This document shows, piece after piece, positions 26,694 through 36,936 of a DNA stretch of 64,000 bases. The position numbers and the translations under genes are program-made. Origin of the DNA: Comamonas sp. B21-038 (GTDB lineage Bacteria > Pseudomonadota > Gammaproteobacteria > Burkholderiales > Burkholderiaceae_C); contig NZ_CP092462.1 in assembly GCF_022387135.1 (NCBI RefSeq), positions 1,550,001-1,614,000 of the forward strand, read 5' to 3'. The notes beneath the pieces are model-generated. The model was not told where the DNA came from. It did no database searches and saw only the letters and a list, made by a program, of their open reading frames with translations. Positions within the stretch are counted from its first letter, which is position 1. Each line of letters opens with the position of its first letter.

Positions 26694-26749
26694 GGCCGCC
26701 CGCGACTGGCCGCCCGCGACTGGCCGTCCGCGACTAGCTACGCACGACT
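26694..26749. repeat. Four degenerate 14-bp tandem repeats between convergent genes
   Basis: GGCCGCCCGCGACT occurs twice exactly (26694-26707, 26708-26721), then with one change (GGCCGTCCGCGACT, 26722-26735) and in decayed form (AGCTACGCACGACT, 26736-26749). The last unit reaches the stop codon of the minus-strand VOC gene. Confidence 0.8.
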
Positions 26750-27107
26750 AGCCCGCTGGGCAAAGCAAGCCCAGGCTGCAACCAAAGGGGTCCAGCAGCA
26801 TCGCGGCTGTAGCCCCCAGGCTGGTCGTCATCGGCCCCCGGTACAGCCGGGCGCCCTGCGCCTGCAGGCGCTCAATGGCCGCGCCCAGGGCGGCCCCCTC
26901 CCAGTACACCGTGGTGCCGCTCACGCCGCCCAGGCATTTGCGGTCGGCGGGATGGAAGCCGATCAAAAGTCCCGGGCCTTGCACAAAGGCATAGTGCGCG
27001 TTCTCGTGTTGCACCTCCGCGCCCAAAAGCTGCGCATACCAGGCGGCCGCCGCATCGATATCGGCGACAAACAGCACGACAGACTCCAGCTTCTTGAACA
27101 AGGCCAT
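26748..27107 (-). CDS. VOC (glyoxalase/bleomycin-resistance) superfamily protein
   Basis: A 119-residue VOC-fold protein with the paired beta-alpha-beta-beta-beta modules: ESVVLFVADIDAAAAWYAQLLG in the first half and a second half ending LLDPFGCSLGLLCP, where the DPFGN-like turn and metal-ligand Glu position reads DPFGC. The substrate is unknown; the family includes glyoxalases, dioxygenases and antibiotic-binding proteins. ATG 27107 matches the usual start; the longer frame adds 44 low-complexity residues. It is divergent from the Rrf2 regulator, whose large operator lies in between. Confidence 0.75.
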   Translation of the reverse strand: MALFKKLESVVLFVADIDAAAAWYAQLLGAEVQHENAHYAFVQGPGLLIGFHPADRKCLGGVSGTTVYWEGAALGAAIERLQAQGARLYRGPMTTSLGATAAMLLDPFGCSLGLLCPAG

Positions 27108-27238
27108 TTCCGTTGCTTTGGGAGTGGTGGTGTGGGCTGCGCGATGGTGGCATGGGGCAGCGGGCGCTGGCTGCCGTCGGCCAGCGTTTGTCCTTGGCCG
27201 GAGTAATGGTTCTTTGCGGAGCCGCTGGCGCGGATTCA

Positions 27239-27267
27239 TTTCATGTAACTACAATAGTTGCATGAAA
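27239..27267. promoter_or_regulatory. Large inverted-repeat operator overlapping the Rrf2 gene start
   Basis: Arms TTTCATGTAACTA (27239-27251) and TAGTTGCATGAAA (27255-27267) match at 12 of 13 positions around CAA. A TACAAT -10-like hexamer (27250-27255) lies inside, and the start codon (27262-27264) lies in the right arm, so binding would block the promoter and start. Autoregulation by the Rrf2 protein is the likely use. Confidence 0.7.
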
Positions 27268-27747
27268 CACAACAGCCAGTTTTCCGACGTTTTGCATGTG
27301 CTGCTGCACCTGGCCGAGGCGCAGACGCCGCTGACCTCCGAGGTCCTGGCGCTGACCATGGACACCAATCCGGTGGTGCTGCGGCGCCTGATGGCCGGCT
27401 TGCGCGATGCGGGCATGGTCTCGTCCGGCAAGGGCCATGGGGGCGGCTGGCTGATTGCGCCCGGTTGGGGCGAGACGACATTGCGCGACATCCACCAGGC
27501 GCTGGGCGCGCCGGCGCTGGTGTCGCTGGGCTTTCGCGAGGACCACCCCGAATGCCTGGTCGCGCAGGTGGTCAACCAGTCGCTGCGCAGCGCCATGCAG
27601 GAGGCCGAGGCCTCGTTGCTGGCCAAGCTGGGCGGCATCACTTTGGCGCAGCTGTCTGCCCAGATCGGCGCTTCGCTGCGCGCGCACCGGCTCGCCAAAA
27701 CATCCACTTCCCACCGTATAGAGGACCACCATGGACATTCACACTGA
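27262..27747 (+). CDS. Rrf2-family transcriptional regulator without Fe-S cysteines
   Basis: A 161-residue Rrf2-type winged-helix protein: QFSDVLHVLLHLAE at the start, the recognition region DTNPVVLRRLMAGLRDAGMV, and the wing SGKGHGGGWLIA. The IscR/NsrR three-cysteine cluster is absent; only one Cys (DHPECL) occurs, so it resembles the YwnA or CymR-like subgroup that may sense thiols or redox change. The ATG lies in the right arm of its probable operator and six bases after a -10-like hexamer, which suggests a leaderless mRNA. It overlaps the oxidoreductase gene by 17 bases, a conserved-looking regulator-enzyme pair. Confidence 0.82.
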   Translation: MKHNSQFSDVLHVLLHLAEAQTPLTSEVLALTMDTNPVVLRRLMAGLRDAGMVSSGKGHGGGWLIAPGWGETTLRDIHQALGAPALVSLGFREDHPECLVAQVVNQSLRSAMQEAEASLLAKLGGITLAQLSAQIGASLRAHRLAKTSTSHRIEDHHGHSH

Positions 27748-28630
27748 TTTCGCCATCGTCGGCGGCAGCTACGCCGGCATGTCGGCGGCGTTGCAGCTGG
27801 CGCGGGCGCGCCGCCAGGTCACCGTCATCGATGCCGGCCTGCGCCGCAACCGCTTTGTCGACGAGGCAGGCAGCACCTCGCACGGCTTTTTGTCGCGCGA
27901 CGGTGTGGCGCCTGCCGAGCTGTGGACGCAGGCACGCACGCAATTGCTGCAGTACCCCAGCGTGCGCTGGATCGGCGGCCAGGCCGAGCAGGCCCGGGTG
28001 CTGCCCAGCGGCGAACTGTCGCTACAGGTAGGCGGCCAGTTGCTGGTGGCGCGCCGCCTGGTGCTGGCTACCGGTGTGCGCGATGAGCTGCCCGCCGTGC
28101 CCGGCCTGGCCGAGCGCTGGGGCCACAGCGTGTTCCATTGCCCGTATTGCCATGGCTACGAGGTGGGTGGCGGCGCCATCGGGGTGATTGCCGCGTCGCC
28201 GATGGCGCACCACCATGCGATGATGCTGCCCGATTGGGGCCCGACCACCTTGTTTCTCAATGAGGTCTACGCGCCGACGGAGGCAGATCTGGCCGATTTC
28301 GCCCGGCGCGGCACCCAGATCGAGGCCACGCCGGTGCAGCGCATCGATGGTTTTGCGGATGTGGTGCTGGCCGATGGCCGTAGCATCCGCATGCAAGGCC
28401 TGTTTACCCAGCCACGCACCTCGCCCGCCAGCCCGCTGGCGCAGCAGCTCGGTTGCGTGCTGGCCGATGGCCCGATGGGCCCCTATGTGCAGGTGGACGC
28501 GATGCAGCAGACCAGCGTGGCCAATGTGTTTGCCTGCGGCGATGCTGCGCGTGCAGCGGGCAGCATTGCGCTGTCGGTGGCCGATGGGGCAATGGCCGGG
28601 GTGGCCGCGCACCGCGCCTCGATGTTCTGA
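27731..28630 (+). CDS. NAD(P)/FAD-dependent oxidoreductase, thioredoxin-reductase-like
   Basis: A 299-residue flavoprotein with an N-terminal FAD-binding VGGSYAGMSAAL, the LVLATGVRDELP segment, a redox-like CPYC (FHCPYCHGYE) and the C-terminal FAD site VFACGDAARAAGSIALSVADGAMAG. It resembles the short thioredoxin-reductase-like family that occurs next to Rrf2 regulators. GAGGA (27721-27725) sits 5 bases before ATG 27731. The NADPH-binding motif GxGxxA is not clear (GGGAIGVIAASPM), so cofactor use may differ from TrxB. Likely role: disulfide or small-molecule reduction under Rrf2 control. Confidence 0.8.
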   Translation: MDIHTDFAIVGGSYAGMSAALQLARARRQVTVIDAGLRRNRFVDEAGSTSHGFLSRDGVAPAELWTQARTQLLQYPSVRWIGGQAEQARVLPSGELSLQVGGQLLVARRLVLATGVRDELPAVPGLAERWGHSVFHCPYCHGYEVGGGAIGVIAASPMAHHHAMMLPDWGPTTLFLNEVYAPTEADLADFARRGTQIEATPVQRIDGFADVVLADGRSIRMQGLFTQPRTSPASPLAQQLGCVLADGPMGPYVQVDAMQQTSVANVFACGDAARAAGSIALSVADGAMAGVAAHRASMF

Positions 28631-28649
28631 GCCAAGGGCCGGATGCAGA

Positions 28650-28675
28650 AAACGCCCTCTGGAGGGCGTTTCTTC
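28650..28675 (+). terminator. Terminator after the oxidoreductase gene
   Basis: Arms AAACGCCCTC (28650-28659) and GAGGGCGTTT (28662-28671) are perfect; the last pairs form the tight loop. The following TCTT tract is short. Confidence 0.7.
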
Positions 28676-28680
28676 CCCGA

Positions 28681-28860
28681 TTGCCGGGGCGAGCGATCTG
28701 GCTGCCGGCGCTGGGCTATGCCGCCAACCGCAGCCTGACCCAGCCGGTGCGTGCCACCGTGGCGGTGCTGCGCCAGATTCTGGAGGCGGCCGTGGCATCG
28801 GGCGGCTGGCCCAGCGGCCAATGGCTGGCTGCGGCATCGGCCAGTGGCACGCAGATGTAA
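28681..28860 (+). pseudogene. Possible 3' remnant of a LysR-type regulator gene
   Basis: An open 59-codon stretch ending in TAA, with no start codon or ribosome-binding site, reads RAIWLPALGYAANRSLTQ followed by PVRATVAVLRQIL. That spacing resembles the last strand and helix of LysR effector domains (hydrophobic strand, R-x-L-s-x-x-VRA-hh-x-hL). It begins immediately after the terminator of the preceding gene, as if the 5' part had been deleted. Low confidence: it may be chance coding-like sequence. Confidence 0.3.
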
Positions 28861-28899
28861 AAAATGCCCGCCTGCCCCTGGAGCAGGGACGGACGGGCA
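28859..28899 (-). terminator. Intrinsic terminator of katG
   Basis: On the minus strand a 16-base imperfect stem (28899-28884 pairing with 28880-28865, loop of three) is followed by six T. It starts 24 bases after the katG stop codon. Confidence 0.8.
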
Positions 28900-28922
28900 G
28901 CTTGGTGGGATGGAGAAGGGGC

Positions 28923-31460
<2,538 letters not shown>

Positions 31461-32447
31461 TCAGCGGCGCAGGTCCTTGACGAGCGTGCTCTTGCCAAAC
31501 AGGCTTTGCACCAGATCCACCACCAACTCGGCGGTCTGGTTGCGCAGGTCGAGCGCAGGGTTGAGCTCGACGATGTCCACCGAACCGAGCAGGCCGGTAT
31601 CGGCAATCATCTCCATGCACAGCTGCGCTTCACGGTAGTTGGGGCCGCCCCGCACTGTGGTGCCCGTGCCCGGCGCAATCTCGGGGTCGAGAAAATCCAC
31701 ATCAAAGCTCAGGTGCAGATGGGTCTGGCTCGGGTCGCAGCCGGCCAATGGCGCCAGCGCGCGCAGCATGGTTTCGCGCATGCCCAGCTCGTCAATGGCA
31801 CGCATGTCGAACACATCGATGTTGTGGGTCTTGATCAGGTGCTTTTCCTGCGCATCGACACTGCGCAAACCGATCTGGCACAGCGACTGCGGCCCCAGTG
31901 CGGGCGCAAAGCCGGCCAGGTGCGTGAGCTCGCGCGGGCCCAGACCCGAGAGGCAGGCCACCGGAATGCCATGGACATTGCCCGATGGGGAGGTGTCGGG
32001 CGTGTTGAAGTCGGCATGCGCATCGAGCCAAAGCACATAGAGGCGCTTGCCGGTGTCGCGGCAATGGCGCGCCACGGCGCTGATGGAGCCGACGGCCAGG
32101 CTGTGGTCTCCCCCCAGCATCAACGGCATGCGGCCTGCGGCCAACTGCCCGTGCACAGCGTCATGCACCGCCTGGTTCCAGACAACGGCCTCGCCAAAGT
32201 TGCGCAGATCGCCATGCGCGGGGTCACGCGGCTTGCGCTGGTTGGCGGGCCCGGCCAGGTTGCCCAGGTCGTGCACGTCGCAACCCAGCTCGCTGAGCGC
32301 CGGCCCCAGTTGGGCGACGCGCAAGGCATCCGGCCCCATCGCGGCGCCCAGGCGCCCGGCACCGATATCAGTCGGTACGCCTATCAGGCTGATGGGCGTG
32401 GTGGGCGCGTGCACGGGGGCGGAGGTCAGGTCAGGCTGGAATGGCAT
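31461..32447 (-). CDS. rocF: Arginase
   Basis: A 328-residue ureohydrolase that splits arginine into ornithine and urea. The dimanganese ligands are visible in GGDHSLAVG, WLDAHADFNTP and SFDVDFLDPEIAPG; the SGNVHGIPVA loop and the C-terminal SVDIVELNPALD are typical of arginase rather than agmatinase. The start overlaps the end of the ornithine-cyclodeaminase-like gene by 17 bases. Together the two enzymes convert arginine to ornithine and then to proline. The Lrp-type gene divergent from this pair is the likely regulator. Confidence 0.9.
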   Translation of the reverse strand: MPFQPDLTSAPVHAPTTPISLIGVPTDIGAGRLGAAMGPDALRVAQLGPALSELGCDVHDLGNLAGPANQRKPRDPAHGDLRNFGEAVVWNQAVHDAVHGQLAAGRMPLMLGGDHSLAVGSISAVARHCRDTGKRLYVLWLDAHADFNTPDTSPSGNVHGIPVACLSGLGPRELTHLAGFAPALGPQSLCQIGLRSVDAQEKHLIKTHNIDVFDMRAIDELGMRETMLRALAPLAGCDPSQTHLHLSFDVDFLDPEIAPGTGTTVRGGPNYREAQLCMEMIADTGLLGSVDIVELNPALDLRNQTAELVVDLVQSLFGKSTLVKDLRR

Positions 32448-33525
32448 GGCGGTCGGCTTCGGCGGGAGCTGGTTCGTCGTGGATTGCGGGCGGCAACAGC
32501 AGCTCGAACAGGTTTTTGGGATTGCTCAATTGTGGCAGCAGGGCCAGCGGCTGCAACAGCTGGTGCTGCCGGGCCAGCGCATGCATGTAGCGCAAGGCGG
32601 TGTAGTCCTCCAGCGCAAAGCCGACGGAGTCGAACACCGTGATCTCGTCATCTCGCTGGCGGCCTGCCTGCTCGCCGCGCAATACCCGCCACAGTTCGGT
32701 CACGGCAAAGTCCTCAGGCATGTGCTGGATCTCGCCCTCGATGCGGCTTTGGGGCGCAAATTCAACGAATACCCTGGCATCCGGCAGGATCTCGGCATCG
32801 AGCTCGGTCTTGCCTGGGCAGTCGCCGCCCACCGCATTCAGGTGCATGCCGGGCGCGACCATGTCGCGGCGCAGGATGGTGGCATTGGTCTTGTCCGCCG
32901 TGACCGTGGTGACGATGTCGGCGCCTTGCACGGCTTCGGCGGCGCTGCGGCAGCGCTGTATCTGCAGGCCGGGCATCTGGGTGTGCAGGTTGTGGATGAG
33001 CTTGTCGGTGGCGGCGGGGTCGATATCAAACAAGCGCAGACACTGGATGCCCAGCAGGCCGACAAAGGCCAGCGCCTGGAATTCGCTTTGCGAGCCGTTG
33101 CCAATCAGCGCCATGGTGCGGCTGCTGCGCCGGGCGAGCAGCTTGGCCGCCATCACCGAGGTGGCGGCGGTGCGCAGCGCGGTCGTCAAGGTGAGCTCGC
33201 TCAGCAGGATGGGCGCGCCGGTGTCGGCCCGCATCAGTGCACCGAAGGCCATGATCGACGGAATGCCCAGTTGGGGATTCTTGGGATGGCCGTTGACGTA
33301 CTTGAACGCGAAATGGCTGGCATCGGCCACCGGCATCAGCTCCATCACGCCGTCGGGGGTGTGCTGGGCCAGGCGCGCGGTCTTGTCAAAGTCCTGCCAG
33401 CGGGAAAAGTCCTGTTCCAATGCGCTGACCAAGCCGCGCAGCAGCTCGGTCAGGCCCACACGCTGCACCAGCGTGGCGGCGGCATCGGTGCTGAGAAAGT
33501 CGACTTGGCCTGGGTGGTATGTCAT
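32431..33525 (-). CDS. Ornithine cyclodeaminase family protein
   Basis: A 364-residue protein of the ornithine cyclodeaminase/mu-crystallin family. The NAD-binding region is MALIGNGSQSEFQALAF, followed by FDIDPAATDKL; DAEILPDARVFVEF and GEIQHMPEDF are family features, and the Asp of the catalytic region falls in the VGGDCPGKTELD segment. Ornithine cyclodeaminase converts ornithine to proline with ammonia release, fitting the overlapping arginase gene. ATG 33525 matches the family start; the longer frame adds cysteine-rich residues unlike the family. Confidence 0.87.
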   Translation of the reverse strand: MTYHPGQVDFLSTDAAATLVQRVGLTELLRGLVSALEQDFSRWQDFDKTARLAQHTPDGVMELMPVADASHFAFKYVNGHPKNPQLGIPSIMAFGALMRADTGAPILLSELTLTTALRTAATSVMAAKLLARRSSRTMALIGNGSQSEFQALAFVGLLGIQCLRLFDIDPAATDKLIHNLHTQMPGLQIQRCRSAAEAVQGADIVTTVTADKTNATILRRDMVAPGMHLNAVGGDCPGKTELDAEILPDARVFVEFAPQSRIEGEIQHMPEDFAVTELWRVLRGEQAGRQRDDEITVFDSVGFALEDYTALRYMHALARQHQLLQPLALLPQLSNPKNLFELLLPPAIHDEPAPAEADRHAIPA

Positions 33526-33683
33526 GGCGATGGCTCCTGGTTTTTCGTTATGGCTGCCCGCTGCGCAGGCCAAAGAGGCGCTGCCGCAGCGGCTGCAACC
33601 AGTGTCTCGCCAAACCACCATAAAGCAAAGTGCAAAAAATGGTAGAAAATGACAGTATTCAGAGCAATTAGTCAGGCTGCATT

Positions 33684-34115
33684 GTGCATATCGATAATAT
33701 TGACCAAGCCTTGATCAGCCTGTTGCGCCAGAATGCGCGCGAGAGCGTGGCCACGTTGGCGGGCAGGCTGGGCGTGTCGCGCGGCACTGTCACCAACCGC
33801 ATGGAGCGCCTGGAGCGCGAGGGCCTGATCGTGGGTTACAGCGTGCGCCTGCGCCCCGATGTGCAGCCTGACGTGCTGCGCGCCTGGATGAGCATCGAGA
33901 TCACCGGCAATGACACGCGGCGCGTGATGGCGTCGCTGCTCGGGGAGCCGGGCGTGGCGGCGCTGCACAGCACCAATGGCCGCTGGGATCTGCTGGCCGA
34001 GCTGCAGGTGGCCAGCCTGGAGGCGCTGTCCCAGGTGCTGGAGCGCATTCGGCTGATCAAGGGCATCAGCAACAGCGAGACCAGCATCCATTTGGAGAGT
34101 TTTCGGGTGTCCTGA
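33684..34115 (+). CDS. Lrp/AsnC-family transcriptional regulator
   Basis: A 143-residue Lrp-type regulator: N-terminal HTH (LISLLRQNARESVATLAGRLGVSRGTVTNRMERLEREGLI) and a C-terminal RAM ligand-binding domain (70-140). The start is GTG 33684. It is divergent from the ornithine-cyclodeaminase/arginase pair across 158 AT-rich bases, so it probably senses ornithine, arginine or a related amino acid and controls that pair, as OruR/ArgP-like or PutR-type Lrp proteins do. Its end is 9 bases from the convergent DUF4336 gene. Confidence 0.85.
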   Translation: MHIDNIDQALISLLRQNARESVATLAGRLGVSRGTVTNRMERLEREGLIVGYSVRLRPDVQPDVLRAWMSIEITGNDTRRVMASLLGEPGVAALHSTNGRWDLLAELQVASLEALSQVLERIRLIKGISNSETSIHLESFRVS

Positions 34116-34124
34116 GCGGCACGT

Positions 34125-34814
34125 TCAGGCCTTGCTATCCAGCAAAAACGCCAGCGCCTGCTGCAGCTGCTGGGGGGCCTGCTCGGTGATGAGCGCATCA
34201 TGGGCCAGCACCAGGCGCTGCACCGGCCAGGCACAGATGCGGGCGGCGGCCGCGCTCGCAGCGGCCCGGTCCCGGATCGCAAAGCGCAGCGCGCGCGGCA
34301 TCGCCAGGCGGCTGCGCGTGCCGTTGAGGCTGTTGAACAGCCGTGCCGACAGCGACAAATCCTGCGGGTAGTACTGCAGTACATCGGTCACGATCAGGCT
34401 GGCGCTGGGCTGGTGCAGCCAGACGCATTCATTCAGTATCGGCAAACCTGCAAACGGCTGCATCTGCAGGCTGGGTTGCCAGGCCGCAGGCAGTGCCTGG
34501 TCCAGGCTGTGCAAATGGGGCAGGTCAGGGCGCTTGGCGCCCAGCCCTGGCGCGCCCCACAGTGCTGCCTGCGGGTAATGCGCCTGCCATGCACCGGCAA
34601 ACAGATGGTGCATGCGGTTGGGCGCGACGATCCAGCGCACATTGCCCAGCGTATCCAGCGCCGCAAGTAACGCAGCTGCTGGTGCGATGGGCGAGTGCAG
34701 CCACAGCGCGCCGCCCGCCAGGCGCACGACCGTCATGCGAGTGCGCACCGGCAGGCCGTGCACGCTGATCTGTTGGGTGGCGCTCCAGAGGTCGTTGGCG
34801 ATAGGGTCGAGCAT
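34125..34814 (-). CDS. DUF4336 domain-containing protein
   Basis: A 229-residue protein beginning MLDPIANDLWSATQ, with a metallo-beta-lactamase-like N-terminal strand pattern (MTVVRLAGGALWLHSPI, VRWIVAPNRMHHLFAGAW) and an LPILNECVWLHQPSASLIVTDVLQY segment characteristic of DUF4336. The metal-binding HxHxDH motif of true metallo-beta-lactamases is not present. ATG 34814 was chosen; ATG 34856 would add 14 residues. It is divergent from ndh with 116 bases between. Function unknown. Confidence 0.7.
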   Translation of the reverse strand: MLDPIANDLWSATQQISVHGLPVRTRMTVVRLAGGALWLHSPIAPAAALLAALDTLGNVRWIVAPNRMHHLFAGAWQAHYPQAALWGAPGLGAKRPDLPHLHSLDQALPAAWQPSLQMQPFAGLPILNECVWLHQPSASLIVTDVLQYYPQDLSLSARLFNSLNGTRSRLAMPRALRFAIRDRAAASAAAARICAWPVQRLVLAHDALITEQAPQQLQQALAFLLDSKA

Positions 34815-34930
34815 GGTTGGCCTGGTTGCAATGGAGGGAATGCCTTGGATTTTCATTGTGAATCCAGGCGCGCAGGTGCAGAAAAGCTGGCAATGGTCAA
34901 CAATGGCAGCCATCTTTTGAGGAATCGTAC

Positions 34931-36211
34931 ATGCACTATGACGTGGTGATTGTGGGCGGCGGTGCAGGTGGACTGGAACTGGCCGCACAACTGGGGCGCA
35001 AACTGGGCGCGCGCGAAGGGCGCGAGCGGGTATTGCTGGTGGACAAGATGCCCTTCCACATCTGGAAGCCGACCTTGCACGAAGTAGCGGCCGGCACGCT
35101 GGATGCGCACCAGGAGGGCCTGTCTTACACCGTGCTGGCGCGCCGCAACCATTTCAGTTTTGCGATGGGCGAATGCATGGGTCTGGATGCCGCCAAGCAG
35201 AGCATTGTGCTGGCGCCGGTGATCAACGATGCCGGCAAGCAGGTGGTGCCCGAGCGTGTCATCAGCTACCAGCACCTGGTGCTGGCGATGGGCAGCGGCT
35301 CCAATTCCTTTGGCACCCCGGGGATCGAGCATGCCTATCTGCTGGAGAGCGTGCGCGATGCGCAGCGCTTTCACGCCGACTGGCTCGGTGCCTGTGCCCA
35401 TGCGTCGTATGCCGAGCCGCGTTCGCTGGCGGTCGCCATCGTCGGTGCCGGAGCCACCGGCGTGGAGCTGTCGGCCGAGCTGATCGAGGCGCACCAGATG
35501 CTGCTGGAGAGCCTGTCGGACAGCCAGCGCTTCCGGCTCGATATCAGCCTGATCGAAGGCGGTGAGCGCATTCTGGGTGGGCTGCCGCCGCGCATCTCGG
35601 AGCAGGCCCGCGTCGCACTGGAGCGCAAGGGCGTGCGGGTGATGACCGGTACACGTGTGCAGTCGCTGGCGCAGGGCCAGGTGATCACCTCCAATGGCGA
35701 GGTGCCGGCCGATCTGATCGTCTGGGCCGCCGGCATCAAGGCAGCGGACAGCAATGCCCGTCTGGGGCTGGAGGTCAACCGCATCAACCAATTTGTCGTG
35801 GACGACCACCTGCGCACCAGTGCCAGCCGCATCTATGCAATGGGCGATTGCGCCGCCGCCACCTGGACCGAAGGCAAGACGGTACCCGCGCGCGCGCAGG
35901 CTGCGCACCAGCAGGGCAGCTATTTGTGCAAGCTGCTGTTTGCCGCGCTCAAGGAGCGCTCGTTCAACGAGGTGTTTGTCTACCAGGACTTTGGCTCGCT
36001 GGTCTCGCTGGGTGACAACAAGGGCGTGGGCAATCTGATGGGCGGTCTGTCGGGCAAGAACTTCTTTGTGCAGGGCCTCATCGCCAAGTGGATGTATATG
36101 TCCCTGCACCTGATGCACCACCGTGCCATTCTGGGCACCGGCAAGACAGCGGTGCTGGCACTGGCCCGTTTGCTGCAGCAACGCGTGTCGGGCCGGATGA
36201 AGCTGCACTGA
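34931..36211 (+). CDS. ndh: Type II NADH dehydrogenase (NDH-2)
   Basis: A 426-residue single-subunit NADH:quinone oxidoreductase without proton pumping. FAD site VIVGGGAGGLELAAQLG at the N-terminus, NADH site VAIVGAGATGVELSAEL in the middle, the FAD-contacting YAMGDCAA, and the quinone-site AQAAHQQGSYL are all visible. The C-terminal GLIAKWMYMSLHLMHHRAILG region forms the membrane-anchoring amphipathic helix. ATG 34931 fits. It is monocistronic and converges on the PAS-LuxR gene with a hairpin between. Confidence 0.9.
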   Translation: MHYDVVIVGGGAGGLELAAQLGRKLGAREGRERVLLVDKMPFHIWKPTLHEVAAGTLDAHQEGLSYTVLARRNHFSFAMGECMGLDAAKQSIVLAPVINDAGKQVVPERVISYQHLVLAMGSGSNSFGTPGIEHAYLLESVRDAQRFHADWLGACAHASYAEPRSLAVAIVGAGATGVELSAELIEAHQMLLESLSDSQRFRLDISLIEGGERILGGLPPRISEQARVALERKGVRVMTGTRVQSLAQGQVITSNGEVPADLIVWAAGIKAADSNARLGLEVNRINQFVVDDHLRTSASRIYAMGDCAAATWTEGKTVPARAQAAHQQGSYLCKLLFAALKERSFNEVFVYQDFGSLVSLGDNKGVGNLMGGLSGKNFFVQGLIAKWMYMSLHLMHHRAILGTGKTAVLALARLLQQRVSGRMKLH

Positions 36212-36218
36212 CGCGACA

Positions 36219-36239
36219 CTGCCTGGCAGGCCCAGGCAG
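36219..36239. terminator. Hairpin between the convergent ndh and PAS-LuxR genes
   Basis: Perfect 8-base arms CTGCCTGG (36219-36226) and CCAGGCAG (36232-36239) with a 5-base loop. No T-run follows, so efficiency is uncertain. Confidence 0.5.
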
Positions 36240-36254
36240 CGTCAAGCCCTGGGT

Positions 36255-36845
36255 TCAGATGTCGTCCGGCCCGAGGACGATATCGAGCGAGCTGCCGCCG
36301 GCCAGCAGCTTTTGCACCAGCTCTGCAGAGGAGTCGGCGCCGTATTTGCGCATCAGCCGGGTGCGGTAGATCTCGACCGTGCGGTGGCTGATGCCCAGGC
36401 CCCGGCCAATCTCCTTGCTGGTCATGCCTTCGAGCAGATGGGCAGCGACCTCGCGCTCGCGGGCGGTGAGCTCGGCGCGCACCGGGCGCAGCGCGCTCAG
36501 GTCCTCAAAGCTCCAGACACCGCCTTCATGCGGGTCGTCGCGGTTGAACGCGCGGCCCATCACATGGCACCAGAACATCTCGCCATTGGCGCGCTTCATG
36601 ATGCGGTTGTCCGAATACAGGCCCTGCGCGCCCATGATCGGGGCGATGCGGCGGCCCAGGCGCTCGAACTCGTCGGCACTGGGGTAGAGGATCTGGAAGG
36701 ACTGGCCCATCATCAGCTCGCGCGAGGTGCGGAACATGTCGCAGACCTGCTCGTTGCAGTCGATCATGACCCGCCGGTGGGACACCACCAGGCCCACAGG
36801 CGCCATTTCGAAGGCTTGTCGGTAGTCGAGTGGTGTCACTGCCAT
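36255..36845 (-). CDS. PAS-LuxR transcriptional regulator
   Basis: A 196-residue regulator with an N-terminal PAS domain (about 8-120; YRQAFEMAPVGLVVSHRRVMIDCN, MKRANGEMFWCHV) and a C-terminal LuxR/GerE HTH (about 130-190; LTAREREVAAHLLEGMTSKEIGRGLGISHRTVEIYRTRLM). It has no receiver domain, so control is by ligand or redox at the PAS domain. It is divergent from the CoA-transferase genes, with a 26-base perfect palindrome between them that is its probable binding site. Likely role: activator of ketone-body or oxoacid use. Confidence 0.83.
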   Translation of the reverse strand: MAVTPLDYRQAFEMAPVGLVVSHRRVMIDCNEQVCDMFRTSRELMMGQSFQILYPSADEFERLGRRIAPIMGAQGLYSDNRIMKRANGEMFWCHVMGRAFNRDDPHEGGVWSFEDLSALRPVRAELTAREREVAAHLLEGMTSKEIGRGLGISHRTVEIYRTRLMRKYGADSSAELVQKLLAGGSSLDIVLGPDDI

Positions 36846-36869
36846 GGCAAAAATTGTCCCCTTTACGAA

Positions 36870-36895
36870 ATACTACGTATCCTAATACGTAGTAT
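36870..36895. promoter_or_regulatory. Perfect dyad operator between PAS-LuxR gene and CoA-transferase genes
   Basis: Perfect 11-base arms ATACTACGTAT (36870-36880) and ATACGTAGTAT (36885-36895) flank CCTA. LuxR-type proteins bind such dyads of TACGTA character. It lies 41 bases upstream of the scoA start and 25 bases from the regulator start. Confidence 0.7.
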
Positions 36896-36936
36896 GCTTG
36901 ATTGGCGAAACAAGCCCTTCTTATCAGGAGACAAGT

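Noticed and set aside
36898..36926. TTGATT and TTATCA, 17 bases apart, as the scoA promoter
   Set aside because: The -10 would overlap the scoA ribosome-binding site, so the transcript would start downstream of it; the spacing match is probably chance.
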